Positions 8,633 to 17,406 of a DNA stretch of 64,000 bases are shown in pieces. Positions within the stretch are counted from its first letter, which is position 1, and every line of letters starts with the position of its first letter. The notes beneath the pieces are model-generated. The model saw nothing but the letters and a program-made list of their open reading frames with translations. It was not told where the DNA came from and made no database searches. Source of the stretch: Candidatus Gastranaerophilales bacterium (GTDB taxonomy: Bacteria > Cyanobacteriota > Vampirovibrionia > Gastranaerophilales > Gastranaerophilaceae). The DNA lies in contig CAJOKJ010000008.1 of the NCBI GenBank assembly GCA_905235155.1, positions 1-64,000 on the forward strand, in the 5' to 3' direction. A program made the translations under genes and the position numbers.

Positions 8633-9856
8633 ATGAAAAATTTTCTGATAGTTGGACTTATTTATGTTACTTTTTTTATGTCATCTTGTTTGGCAGAGGA
8701 TGAAGTTTACCTTGCTATTCAAGATGTTGAGCCGACTTTTACTGAAAAAATATTAAAACAAGACATTGAAAATGTAAAAGAAGAACCTTTAACAGAAACT
8801 TTAAATGAAAATTTTGTTCCTGAGTTGTCTGTTTATAAAAGTGAAGAAGAAAGTAATCCTATAAAAGCAGAAATTGAGTATGATGTTTTATATGAAACTA
8901 AATCATTATTATCAAAATATTCTACAATAAAATTTGAAAATGGGCCTATGGATGAGATTGTTCCTTTTTTTGCTTATCAAGGACAATTTCATTTTAATTT
9001 TCTTGATTCCGGTTATGGTACTCAATACCTTGAACCAACAGCAGAGTTGGGTTTTTTAGGCAAATTTAAAAATAAGCCGATTGAATATAAGTTTATTATG
9101 AATTTTATGCCTAATAAAAATTACAGCTATCTTCAATCAATGTTTAAAGATGATTTTATTACTTTTAAATACATACCTCATAATGATATTACTGTCGGTA
9201 GTTTTAGAACCCCAATAGGTGTAGAAGGTGGTATGAGCGGATATACAGTTCCATTTATAGCACGTTCTCAAATTTCAAGAAATTTTGGTTCGGTTCGTGG
9301 CGTTGGATTTAGAATTAACGGTGATTATAGCTTGGCTGAATATAATATTGGTATGACAAGTTCAGGCAGGCAATGGAAAAATATGTTTAATGGTGTAGAA
9401 TTTAACGGTTGGGTTAATTTTAAACCATTAGGACGTACAGACGGAAAATATGGTGTCTTAAAGGTAGGCGGCGGGCTTAATGCCGGACACAGAAATATAG
9501 ATTATAATGTCATAGGTGCATATTTATCTTATAAATACAAAAAATTTGCTTTGGAAAGTGAATATGCAGTTTCACACGGTTCTAACGGTTTGTCAGGATT
9601 GACTTCAAATAGAGGACAGGGGCTTTATACAACGGTATCTTATAATTTAACAAAAAAATTACAAGTTCTTGCAAGATATGATATTTTTGAGAAAGATATG
9701 ACAAAATCAGGTCGCAAGGATACAGAATATACTTTAGGTTTAAATTACTATATTAAAGGAAGTTCCTTAAAATTTATGCTAAATTATGTTTTTTGTCAAT
9801 CTGATTATAAGTCAAATTCAAATCGTATAATTTTGGGTACTCAAATTATTTTATAA
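8633..9856 (+). CDS. Outer-membrane beta-barrel porin-like protein
   Basis: The 407-residue protein starts with a signal peptide (MKNFLIVGLIYVTFFMSSCLA) and continues with a polar linker to about residue 90. The remainder is made of alternating aromatic strands, for example YKFIMNFMPN, ITVGSFRTPIGVEGG, YNIGMTSSGRQWK and LQVLARYDIFEKD, ending in a hydrophobic strand with a C-terminal Leu. The layout resembles phosphate-selective porin (OprO/OprP) and related short barrels. SFRTPIG is like the first strands of that family. Substrate is unknown. There is no obvious operon partner; it is divergent from the decarboxylase gene at 8553. Confidence 0.75.
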   Translation: MKNFLIVGLIYVTFFMSSCLAEDEVYLAIQDVEPTFTEKILKQDIENVKEEPLTETLNENFVPELSVYKSEEESNPIKAEIEYDVLYETKSLLSKYSTIKFENGPMDEIVPFFAYQGQFHFNFLDSGYGTQYLEPTAELGFLGKFKNKPIEYKFIMNFMPNKNYSYLQSMFKDDFITFKYIPHNDITVGSFRTPIGVEGGMSGYTVPFIARSQISRNFGSVRGVGFRINGDYSLAEYNIGMTSSGRQWKNMFNGVEFNGWVNFKPLGRTDGKYGVLKVGGGLNAGHRNIDYNVIGAYLSYKYKKFALESEYAVSHGSNGLSGLTSNRGQGLYTTVSYNLTKKLQVLARYDIFEKDMTKSGRKDTEYTLGLNYYIKGSSLKFMLNYVFCQSDYKSNSNRIILGTQIIL

Positions 9857-9983
9857 ACCATGTAAATACATGTCAGAGTTAAGTTTTAGTGGTTTACAAA
9901 ACTTTACATTTTAACTAAAATAAGCAATTATTTTTAGAAAAAATACTTTTTATAAGTACGAGAGTTAAATTAGAGAGAAATTA

Positions 9984-10790
9984 ATGACACCAATCAGATC
10001 ACAATTTAATACAGGTTTATATGCTATCAACGCATTACAAAGCCTTGCTCAACAAAACAATGGTCTTAACTCAAACATTTTTGGTTCAAATTTCTCATCA
10101 TTAGGTTCATTTGGTTCTGAAATTTCATTGTTCGGTGCTTTAACTCAAAATCAATCTTTCTCTGCTATGCCGTCAATGATGCCTTCATTTAACTTTTCAG
10201 CAATGCCTTCATTTAATTTTGGCAACTTCAATTTTAATTTTAGCAATTTCAATTTCAACAATTTCAATTTCAACTTTGGTTCATTATTGGGCGGTGGTGC
10301 TTTAAGAGCATCAAATGTTCAATTAACATCAAATAAAGCAAGAAACGCTGTACAAGTTGCATTATCACAAGTTGGTGTTAGAGAAGTTGGTAATTCAAAC
10401 AACAGTGCTGATGTAAACAAATACAGAAACGGTGTTCAAAACGGTGCTGCTTGGTGTGCATCATTTGTTTCTTGGTGCTATGGCAAAGGTCAAAATTCTA
10501 ACAATACTAAAACATTTGGTTATACAGCATCTTCTCAAGATATCAGAATGAAGGCTGAAAGAGCAGGTTTTTACAGAAAAGCAAATTCAGGTTATACTCC
10601 AAAAGTTGGCGATGTAGTTGTATGGAACTACGGTGCAGGTAAAGGTCATGTTGGTATCGTATCAAAAGTAAATGCTGACGGTTCATTCAAAACTGTTGAA
10701 GGTAACTGTTCTAACGCAGTTAGAGAATTAACAAGACACAAAAACGAAGTTGATGGTTTCGTTATGATGAATGAATGGTTAGAAGCATAA
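9984..10790 (+). CDS. CHAP-domain cysteine amidohydrolase with Asn/Phe-rich N-terminus
   Basis: The 268 residues have two parts. Residues 1-110 are low complexity, with many Asn-Phe dipeptides (about 70-98) and Ser/Gly/Met-rich stretches. Residues 115-265 form a CHAP domain: Cys158 in AAWCASFVSW, His222 in GHVGIVS, and Glu239/Asn241 in VEGNCSN are the expected active-site residues. CHAP enzymes cut peptidoglycan peptides or amide bonds. There is no Sec signal peptide, so an export route is not evident. A GAGAGAAATT stretch precedes ATG 9984, and a strong terminator follows at 10833, making a single-gene unit. Confidence 0.85.
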   Translation: MTPIRSQFNTGLYAINALQSLAQQNNGLNSNIFGSNFSSLGSFGSEISLFGALTQNQSFSAMPSMMPSFNFSAMPSFNFGNFNFNFSNFNFNNFNFNFGSLLGGGALRASNVQLTSNKARNAVQVALSQVGVREVGNSNNSADVNKYRNGVQNGAAWCASFVSWCYGKGQNSNNTKTFGYTASSQDIRMKAERAGFYRKANSGYTPKVGDVVVWNYGAGKGHVGIVSKVNADGSFKTVEGNCSNAVRELTRHKNEVDGFVMMNEWLEA

Positions 10791-10832
10791 TTTTAAAAAG
10801 TGTATAGTAAAAATAAGGAATAATAAGATTTT

Positions 10833-10856
10833 AGGCTGAGATTTCAGCCTTTTTTA
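10833..10856 (+). terminator. Rho-independent terminator after the CHAP gene
   Basis: AGGCTGA (10833-10839), loop GATT, TCAGCCT (10844-10850), then TTTTTT. It lies 43 bases after the stop of the CHAP hydrolase gene. Confidence 0.88.
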
Positions 10857-10921
10857 TTTATGATGTTTAATATTGAATACATTGAATTGTGTATAGTGAG
10901 TTGTGGGCTGTGAACAGTGTT

Positions 10922-11019
10922 ATGTCATTGCGAGAAAATCTTTGATTTTCGTGGCAATTCAGTTGAAATACTTGAAACCCAATTTGACTGGATTGCTTCA
11001 CTAGCGTTCGCAATGACAT
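10922..11019. repeat. Palindromic dispersed repeat, copy 1
   Basis: The ends are a perfect 12-base inverted repeat: ATGTCATTGCGA at 10922 and TCGCAATGACAT ending at 11019. Inside are AAAATC/GATTTT and a second inverted pair, GGCAAT ... GATTGC. This is the CATTGCGAG...GCAATGAC type of small non-coding element seen in many bacterial genomes. It carries no gene. Confidence 0.75.
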
Positions 11020-11108
11020 GTGGTGAATGGTGAATCTGTATGCAACGCTGTTCAGCATGACAAAATACCTTTACTTCGGACTTTGCCCTCGTAATGACAT
11101 GTGTTTTT

Positions 11109-11190
11109 GTCATTGCGAGAAAATCTTTGATTTTCGTGGCAATCCATTGTTTGACCGGATTACTTCGTCGTTACACTCCTCGTAATGATA
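11109..11190. repeat. Palindromic dispersed repeat, copy 2 (degenerate)
   Basis: Bases 11109-11143 repeat those of copy 1 from GTCATTGCGAG to GTGGCAAT almost without change. The right end (CTCGTAATG) is a poorer inverted match and the interior is about 16 bases shorter. The pair is in direct orientation. Confidence 0.65.
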
Positions 11191-11211
11191 TGGTGCTGTT
11201 CACTATTTACA

Positions 11212-11246
11212 ACAAAAAAAAGCCTCACTTGCTTTTATCGTGAGGC
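11212..11246 (-). terminator. Terminator-like hairpin, minus strand
   Basis: GCCTCAC (11222-11228) and GTGAGGC (11240-11246) form a 7-bp stem with an 11-base loop. The A-run at 11214-11221 gives a T-tail on the minus strand. No minus-strand gene lies upstream of it, so it may be left over from a lost gene or end antisense transcription. Confidence 0.55.
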
Positions 11247-11274
11247 GATTGAATTAGTGTACATGCATGTTATA

Positions 11275-11294
11275 GCCATGCTCTAAAGCATGGC
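11275..11294. other. Perfect hairpin in the leader region of 11365
   Basis: GCCATGCT, loop CTAA, AGCATGGC: a perfect 8-bp stem with a tetraloop. It sits 70 bases before the methyltransferase start, near the palindrome ACATGCATGT (11261-11270). There is no T-tail, so it is not a typical terminator. It could be an operator or an RNA leader structure. Confidence 0.4.
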
Positions 11295-11364
11295 AACCAT
11301 GTTTATATATCTTTACATTTGACGATATATATTTATAAGTGATAACATTTATTTAGAGGTTATT

Positions 11365-12087
11365 ATGTCAGAATTAAAGAATAAATTTGATTTTTTTATA
11401 CGTCAACAAACAAAAATTTCAAGGCAAAATTATTCTCCAAAGCCTGAAGTTGTTTCGGATATTGTTCCTGCCACCGAATATGATATGACTATATTGAGAA
11501 AAGATATTACCAAACAAAATTGTAAAGAAAATTTATATATTTGGGATATATTGGATAAATATCTAAGAGTTTACCCGAAAGAAGACTTGCGTGTTCTTGA
11601 TATAGGCTCAAAAAATTGGAATTATGCACGTGGAGAATACGTATTTTTTAAACATTATTGTCATCATCTTGAATTAACAGGGGTTGAGTTGGATGCATAC
11701 AGGCTATGTTGGAATTTGTTTAGCCGAAGGGAAATTGCAAGATATAACATTAAATACTTACCTTTTGCAAATTACATAGCAGATGATTTTATGAATATCA
11801 ACGGTATATTTGATTATATAACTTGGTTTTTACCGTTTGTTGCAGAATATCAGCATAAAAAGTGGGGACTTCCGATGTCTTATTTTAAACCTGCACAAAT
11901 GTTGGCTCATGCTAAAGAGTGTTTGGCAGAAGGCGGTCTTATGTTTATTGTAAATCAAGGTGAAACAGAGTATTGGCTTCAAAAACAATTATGTGATGAT
12001 TTAGGTTTGCATTATCAAGAAATTGGTATAATCAAAAGTGAGTATTCTTTTTATAAGCTTCCCCGTTATGCTTTAATTGTTTTTTAA
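11365..12087 (+). CDS. Class I SAM-dependent methyltransferase-like protein
   Basis: The protein has 240 residues. Residues about 72-80 read LRVLDIGSKNW, the glycine-containing motif I of Rossmann methyltransferases. The acidic end of the second strand (LTGVELDAYR) is motif II. The later LAEGGLMFIVNQGE and the C-terminal strand fit the rest of the fold. Motif I is unusual in having SKN after the first Gly. The substrate is unknown. AGAGG precedes the ATG. The gene overlaps the end of the convergent cstA gene by four bases. Confidence 0.7.
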   Translation: MSELKNKFDFFIRQQTKISRQNYSPKPEVVSDIVPATEYDMTILRKDITKQNCKENLYIWDILDKYLRVYPKEDLRVLDIGSKNWNYARGEYVFFKHYCHHLELTGVELDAYRLCWNLFSRREIARYNIKYLPFANYIADDFMNINGIFDYITWFLPFVAEYQHKKWGLPMSYFKPAQMLAHAKECLAEGGLMFIVNQGETEYWLQKQLCDDLGLHYQEIGIIKSEYSFYKLPRYALIVF

Positions 12088-13490
12088 TGTTGTATTTTTA
12101 TGTTATTTTTACGCAAGAAAAATATTATTAGTGCAATTATTGCGGATATAATTCCAACGGAATTTGCTATAAATGGTGTCAAGGATAATCCTATTTTTAC
12201 TTGTAGTATATAACTTATTACAACAGCCGTCATAAATAAAGCAGGAATAAGAGTTATAACATAATTTTTTCCCTTTTGTGCCAAGTAATACGTAATTGTC
12301 CACAGAACCAGAGATGATAATGCTTGATTTGCCCAACCAAAGTATTGCCATAATGTTGTCAGATTAAATCTGCTCAAAAATATGCCGGTACCAAGTATGA
12401 TTGTGCTTAAAAAAAGTCTGTTAAGCACTTTTGTTTGATTAATATTAACTGTTTCGGCTATGGTTAGTCTAATAGAGCGAAAAGCAGTATCTCCTGAAGT
12501 TATAGATAATATAACTATTGATAATACCGTTAAAGTTCCCCCTATTTTACCGAGTATGCCCATAGATATTTCTGATACAACTCCACCTTGTCCAAGTGTA
12601 TTTATTGCGTTTAAAAGTCCTCCTGTTTCTTCGTAAAAAGCGATAGAAAGTGTTGCCCAGATTAATGCTATAATGCCTTCTGTTACCATTGCACCATAAA
12701 AAATAATTCTTCCGTATTTTTCATTAGGCAAACATCTTGCCATAATTGGTGTTTGAGTTGCGTGAAAACCGCTTATTGCACCGCAGGCAATTGTTATAAA
12801 TAACAGTGGAAAAATATTTTGATGTTCAGGATGAAGATTTGAAAACGTTAGATGAGGATATAGAGGTTTGCCGGAGAATATCAAGCCTGTGATTAATAAT
12901 ACAGTCATTACAACAAGCAGTCCTGCAAAATAAGGATAAAATTTTCCTATAATTTTATCAACAGGCAACAGGGTTGCAAGAAAATAGTAGCCAAAAACTG
13001 CAATTATCCACCATATAAGCTGAGTATGTGATAGATTGGAAAGCATTTTTGCAGGATTTATCGCAAACACTGTTCCTAATAAAAGTAAAAGTCCAACAAA
13101 GAATATAAGAAAAACAAATTTAAAATACTTACCAAATATTTTTTCTGTTACATCGACAATTGATTTTCCGTTATTTCTTACGGATATCATACCAACAAGA
13201 TAGTCGTGAACACCGCCTGCAAAGATGCACCCGAATACTATCCAAAGCAATGCAACAGGGCCGTATATTGCACCCAGTATTGCTCCAAAAACAGGGCCTA
13301 ATCCCGCAATATTTAGAAATTGAATTAAAAATATCCGCCAAAGCGGCATTTGTACATAGTCAACTCCGTCATTTAGTTTCACGGCCGGAGTTTCAAAATT
13401 TTCGTCTACACCCCAAATTTTTTCAACAACTTTTGCGTACGTAAAATATCCTAAAATTAATAATATAAGTGATGTTAAAAATAAAATCAT
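12084..13490 (-). CDS. cstA: CstA-family peptide/pyruvate transporter (short form)
   Basis: CstA proteins are inner-membrane transporters linked to peptide and pyruvate uptake. This one has 468 residues and about 12 or more hydrophobic helices, shorter than the 700-residue E. coli CstA but typical of short CstA forms in anaerobes. Conserved parts include the N-terminal GLGPVFGAILGAIYGP, the region with ACGAISGFHATQTPIMARC, and TEGIIALIWATLSIAF. It is divergent from the exported VWA gene at 13552, sharing the short AT-rich region 13491-13551. Confidence 0.88.
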   Translation of the reverse strand: MILFLTSLILLILGYFTYAKVVEKIWGVDENFETPAVKLNDGVDYVQMPLWRIFLIQFLNIAGLGPVFGAILGAIYGPVALLWIVFGCIFAGGVHDYLVGMISVRNNGKSIVDVTEKIFGKYFKFVFLIFFVGLLLLLGTVFAINPAKMLSNLSHTQLIWWIIAVFGYYFLATLLPVDKIIGKFYPYFAGLLVVMTVLLITGLIFSGKPLYPHLTFSNLHPEHQNIFPLLFITIACGAISGFHATQTPIMARCLPNEKYGRIIFYGAMVTEGIIALIWATLSIAFYEETGGLLNAINTLGQGGVVSEISMGILGKIGGTLTVLSIVILSITSGDTAFRSIRLTIAETVNINQTKVLNRLFLSTIILGTGIFLSRFNLTTLWQYFGWANQALSSLVLWTITYYLAQKGKNYVITLIPALFMTAVVISYILQVKIGLSLTPFIANSVGIISAIIALIIFFLRKNNIKIQH

Positions 13491-13551
13491 TCCTACCCGA
13501 CTTTCTATATAATAATATTTTATGCTAAAATGTATAAAAAGGGAAATGTAT

Positions 13552-14451
13552 ATGAAGAATTTTGTAATATTGTTTTTATTATTTTTTATGGTTGCAGGCA
13601 GTGCATTTGCCGCAAAATATAAGGTTAATACTTCAGGTGTTGTTAAAAATAACGGAAAAGTTGTTTCACCAAGTGTAAATACAGCAAATCCTTATAATGT
13701 ATATAATGCTTCAAATTACGTATCTTCAAATACAGTGAATGCTAATTCTGTTGGTACGATTGAACTTGTTATGGATTATTCGGGAAGTATGTCGAACTGG
13801 ATTGTTCAGGCAAAACAGGCTATGTCGCAAATTATTGCACAAATACCTTCTTCAACAAATGTTGGTTTCAGAGTTTTCGGGCATGATAATTTTGGCTCTA
13901 ATCCAAACAATAACACAGTACTGGCAGAAGTTAAAAAAGTAGTCAAAAAGAACGGTAAATATAAAGTTGTTTCACAAGTAAATCAAACCATAGGTTCAAC
14001 TTCCGGTTATTGCTCAGCGACTGCTCAAGTCGCACCGATTACACGGGCAAATCCAACTAGCCTTTTAAATGGTATGAATTCTGTTTCTATTGGTGGTGCA
14101 ACTCCGCTTGTTTATGCTTTGGACAGGGCAGTTAATCAAGATTTTGCAAGTATGAGTAAGGATTATTCTAAAAAGATAGTTTTAATTACTGATGGCGGTG
14201 AAAATTGTGGTGGTGATCCATGTGCTTTTGCTAAAAATTTAATGACTCAAAGAAATGATGTTTCAATAGATGTTGTCCTTGTGTCAGGTTGGTTTAACGG
14301 TAAATTATCTTGTCTTGCAGATACAACAGGCGGAAAAATGTATCGAGTTAATAATTTGTCCGATTTTTCGACTGTGCTTACTCAGTCTATGACTACTGCC
14401 CCAAAGGAAGTTCAAGTTCAACAACAACAATATGAATTTATAAAAAATTAG
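13552..14451 (+). CDS. Exported von Willebrand factor A domain protein
   Basis: ATG 13552 is chosen because GGGA lies 8 bases upstream and translation then starts directly at a signal peptide (MKNFVILFLLFFMVAGSAFA). The mature protein has a VWA domain from about residue 60: VMDYSGSMS supplies the DxSxS metal site, with the Thr of GGATPL and the Asp of ITDGGENCGGD as further MIDAS candidates. It should be periplasmic or on the cell surface and bind a partner through a divalent ion. The last four bases overlap the stop of the TonB-like gene on the other strand, and a second VWA gene lies in that cluster (19009-19680). Confidence 0.85.
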   Translation: MKNFVILFLLFFMVAGSAFAAKYKVNTSGVVKNNGKVVSPSVNTANPYNVYNASNYVSSNTVNANSVGTIELVMDYSGSMSNWIVQAKQAMSQIIAQIPSSTNVGFRVFGHDNFGSNPNNNTVLAEVKKVVKKNGKYKVVSQVNQTIGSTSGYCSATAQVAPITRANPTSLLNGMNSVSIGGATPLVYALDRAVNQDFASMSKDYSKKIVLITDGGENCGGDPCAFAKNLMTQRNDVSIDVVLVSGWFNGKLSCLADTTGGKMYRVNNLSDFSTVLTQSMTTAPKEVQVQQQQYEFIKN

Positions 14452-15422
14452 TTTAAATAAACTTCATAACTGTTGTTATACATTTTTACGGTTAAGTTAA
14501 GCATTTCGCTCTTGTAACCAACAGGTGGTGCATTATATGAGTAAACTTGTCTTAATGCATTGTATACGGCTTCGTTAAGGCTTTCGTTTTCCGAAAGTTT
14601 AGTTGCTTTTTTGTTTGTTAAAGTCCCGTCTGATGTAACTTTAAATGAAAATGTACAAGTTCCGTCACCAACAATGCTTAAAAAATTTATTTTTGATGCA
14701 ATATGATTTCTTAATTTTATATTATAGTTAGTAATTTCTTGAGGATTTGCTTTTGGTTTGTTTGCTTGTGTAGCATTTACAGAAAGTGTTATTTTTTGCT
14801 GAATTTGTGTTTTTGTTTTTTGAGTAGTATTTGTAGTTTTTTCAGTTGTTGGAGTTGTTTTTACAATAGGTTTAACTTCTTGTTTTTTCGGTTTTGTTAC
14901 TTCAACTTTTTTTTTTGAAGTTTCTTCCTGTTTTACTACTGGTTTTGTTTCTTTTGTTTGTTCTGTTTGTTCAACTTTTGCTTTACTTTGGTATTCGGAA
15001 AGCCCTTCTGTTGAATTATTCCAAATTTTTTCTATTGAAGGTACTTGTTGAGCCTTTATTGTTTCTGATTTTGTATTAGAGTTTTGTTCTGAAATGTTTT
15101 TAGGATTAAATGCAAACAAAATTATTAATAATGACAAAATTAAACAAACTGCAAATGTAATAATAGCGTATGGTTGAATAGTTTGAACATTCTTTTTAAA
15201 TGTTCTCACTTCTGTTTCTTTTTGTATATTATTATAAGATTTTTCATCAATTGGATGTCCAAGTCTATTTTCTTCAATATACGTGTCGTCTTTTTTTTCA
15301 ACTGTTGTTTTTTCACTTTCAGCAGGTTTTGCCGGTAATATTTCCTCAAAAATATCGTTACCGCAATCACAATAATCCGGTTTTATTTGATATTCAGTTC
15401 CGCATTCTTTACATTTAAACAT
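14448..15422 (-). CDS. Zinc-ribbon, single-span TonB-like protein
   Basis: The 324 residues show four parts: a Cys4 zinc ribbon (CKECG...CDCG, residues 4-21), an acidic linker, one membrane helix (about 85-110), and a long Lys/Thr/Gln/Pro-rich linker followed by a TonB-C-like domain (about 215-324) with INFLSIVGDGTCTFSFKV and the helix LNEAVYNALRQ. This topology puts the ribbon in the cytoplasm and the TonB-like domain in the periplasm. An N-terminal ribbon is not usual for TonB. It is the last gene of the cluster running leftward from 21538. Confidence 0.65.
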   Translation of the reverse strand: MFKCKECGTEYQIKPDYCDCGNDIFEEILPAKPAESEKTTVEKKDDTYIEENRLGHPIDEKSYNNIQKETEVRTFKKNVQTIQPYAIITFAVCLILSLLIILFAFNPKNISEQNSNTKSETIKAQQVPSIEKIWNNSTEGLSEYQSKAKVEQTEQTKETKPVVKQEETSKKKVEVTKPKKQEVKPIVKTTPTTEKTTNTTQKTKTQIQQKITLSVNATQANKPKANPQEITNYNIKLRNHIASKINFLSIVGDGTCTFSFKVTSDGTLTNKKATKLSENESLNEAVYNALRQVYSYNAPPVGYKSEMLNLTVKMYNNSYEVYLN

Positions 15423-15446
15423 TTATCTGTCCTTTTTTTATAATTA

Positions 15447-16636
15447 TTATTTTTCACATTCGACATAAAGACTAATTTCAGGGTATTTATCAAAATGCTC
15501 ATCCCTCAATTCTTCGTCTTTTGATTTCATATAGTCGCTTTTAGTAATATTTGTAAATCCTGATTTTTTTAACATATTTTGCATTTTTTCAAAATATATT
15601 CCGTTAGTATGTGCTATATATGGTCTTGTAGTGTCTTTTAGGCTTACGCACCATTTTATAAAGTCATCAATTGTTAGTGTATTGAGTTTTTCATCAACTT
15701 CATCTTTAGAAGCTATTGGACCACCTGCAAATTTTTCATAGCTTACAAATACGTTTAGCAGCATTTCGTGTATTGGAGCTTGTTTTAACCAACTAAACCA
15801 ATTAATATCATTATTTTTATATGCATTAATTGCCTTTTCTGCATCAGGACAACTGAATCTTAATATAGCACCTTTTTTCATTGTTCTGTATAGCTCATCA
15901 AAAACTTTTTGTATATCTTCATCGGTTATATGCTCAAAGCAATGTGAAGAAAATGCTTTTTCTATGCAGTTATCTTCAATATCAAATTTATCAAAATCTC
16001 TTAAATCAATTTCAAAATCTGCATTTCTGTAACAGTCCATTGTTCGCCAGTCTTTATATACCCAATGTCCCGGACCTATATTTAATTTTAAGTTTTCGCC
16101 TTTTTTATATGTTGTTAATTTGTAAGAATTAATTTTTGTTTGAATAAGTTTTATATCATCACAATATTTGTTTTGATAAAATTCATTTGCGGTTAGGTAT
16201 ATGTTGTGTCTTGTGTCCATTAACTCATCAAGAATTTTATTTAACTCGCTCATTGTTGTTGCTAAATATATTCTTTCATCTCTAAGTTCGTTAATTAACA
16301 ATACTCTTGTTAATGTATATTTTATATTCTCTAATGACGGTTCATATAAAACTATTTTTCCGGGACAGTTATCATAGAAAAAATGAAGCATATATCCGAG
16401 TTCTAAACCTGCAATTATGTAGATGCTGTCTGCGTCAATTTCTAATTTTTCATATTCTTTTTCTCATTGACAGGTGTTTCTGTTGTCCAAACAGGTTTAC
16501 CTTCTATCAATAAATTAGGCATTTCTGAAGATGTTAATGAAAAGTGCTTGTTTTCAGTGCTAATTTGTTCCAATTTTTTTTCTAAATTTGGTAATAGTCT
16601 TTCCGTAAAAATTATATTTGATTCATAAATATTCAT
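15447..16636 (-). pseudogene. Frameshifted Maf-N-like/methyltransferase protein
   Basis: Residues 1-57 are read from ATG 16636. At about 16461-16465 the frame shifts by one base (one base missing next to an A5 run), and the rest continues in the other frame to 15447. Restored length is about 396 residues. The first 150 residues, with SIYIIAGLELGYML and KIVLYEPSLENI, resemble the N-terminal part of motility accessory factor (Maf/DUF115) proteins. From about residue 185 there is a class I methyltransferase: LNIGPGHWVYKDW, a DLRDF acidic site, and FSSHCFEHI. The target may be a glycan or surface protein. The second fragment alone would begin at ATG 16391 and still contains the methyltransferase. 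Confidence 0.7.
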
Positions 16637-16709
16637 ATTAGTACCTTATTAAGGGTTATATTACCGCATATAATATTATACTCATATATACAAGTCAAAC
16701 AGTTTACAT

Positions 16710-17405
16710 TTATTTTACAACTTTTTCTGTGTCGTTATAATCTTTAGGAGTACTATATTTAGCACTTGATGCAATTTTCCATCCACCTGTCACGTGTGTT
16801 TGTGTTCTGCTTGAACCTGACGGAAAATTCAATATGGAATGTCCCTGATAACTTCTTATGACGGGTGCAATATATTGAATTGCATAGGGAGTGTATGCGG
16901 ATGTTAAAGACCAAGTTTGAACATTTGACACTTTTCCGTACATATCAACATCAAATTCAAATTTAAAAACAGTACCTTGCGGAATTATAGGAAGTCTTAC
17001 GTCATTCATTATCTGGTTTTGAAGGTTTGAACGCCAAATATTCCATTCAATTTCCTCTTGTTGTTCTGTTAGAATTTGTTTTTGTGTAGTATTTTTATTA
17101 ATTGTTGTTACCGAATTAATGTTATTTGTTTTATGTTGTTTTACTGTTGAAGTTTTTGGCTTTTGTATCTGCTTTTCTTCCTTGACATTATTTTCAATTT
17201 TAGTTTGAACTTTTTGTGGCTCTTTTATTTGTGAAACTGTTGGTATATTTTTTTCTACAACTGTTTCGTTTTTTTGTTCAATAATTTTATAATTTGAATC
17301 AAAAACAAGTAAAGTTGTGTGCATTTTGGGTTTTAATGCACAGATACTTAATGTTGCTATAATCGCAATTAAAAACGATATTTTTAAAAAAGTACCATAG
17401 TTCAT
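16710..17405 (-). CDS. Single-span TonB-like protein
   Basis: The protein has 231 residues with one N-terminal membrane helix (about 8-24). A Lys/Thr/Gln/Asn-rich linker follows (about 40-120), then a C-terminal domain (about 130-210) of the TonB-C type with RLPIIPQGTVFKFEFDVDMYGKVSN and the helix YAIQYIAPVIRSYQG. It probably spans the periplasm. It starts two bases after the stop of the 530-residue membrane protein gene, indicating a shared transcript. No ExbB or ExbD gene is recognisable nearby. Confidence 0.65.
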   Translation of the reverse strand: MNYGTFLKISFLIAIIATLSICALKPKMHTTLLVFDSNYKIIEQKNETVVEKNIPTVSQIKEPQKVQTKIENNVKEEKQIQKPKTSTVKQHKTNNINSVTTINKNTTQKQILTEQQEEIEWNIWRSNLQNQIMNDVRLPIIPQGTVFKFEFDVDMYGKVSNVQTWSLTSAYTPYAIQYIAPVIRSYQGHSILNFPSGSSRTQTHVTGGWKIASSAKYSTPKDYNDTEKVVK

Positions 17406-17406
17406 A

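Larger units (their letters stand above)
10857..11364. other. Gene-free repeat region
   Basis: About 500 bases with no credible coding frame. It holds two palindromic repeat copies (10922-11019 and 11109-11190), a degenerate fragment between them (about 11053-11101, ending CGTAATGACATG), a minus-strand terminator-like hairpin and a perfect 8-bp hairpin. Short strings such as TTCACTATTTAC (11199-11210) and the complementary GTATAGTGAGTTGTG (10892-10906) recall the first bases of the window (26-53), suggesting another dispersed short repeat. Short frames of about 60 codons here are made only of repeat sequence. Confidence 0.75.

Noticed and set aside
10867-11113. Two minus-strand frames of about 62 codons.
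   Set aside because: They are made of the palindromic repeat sequence and lack start signals.
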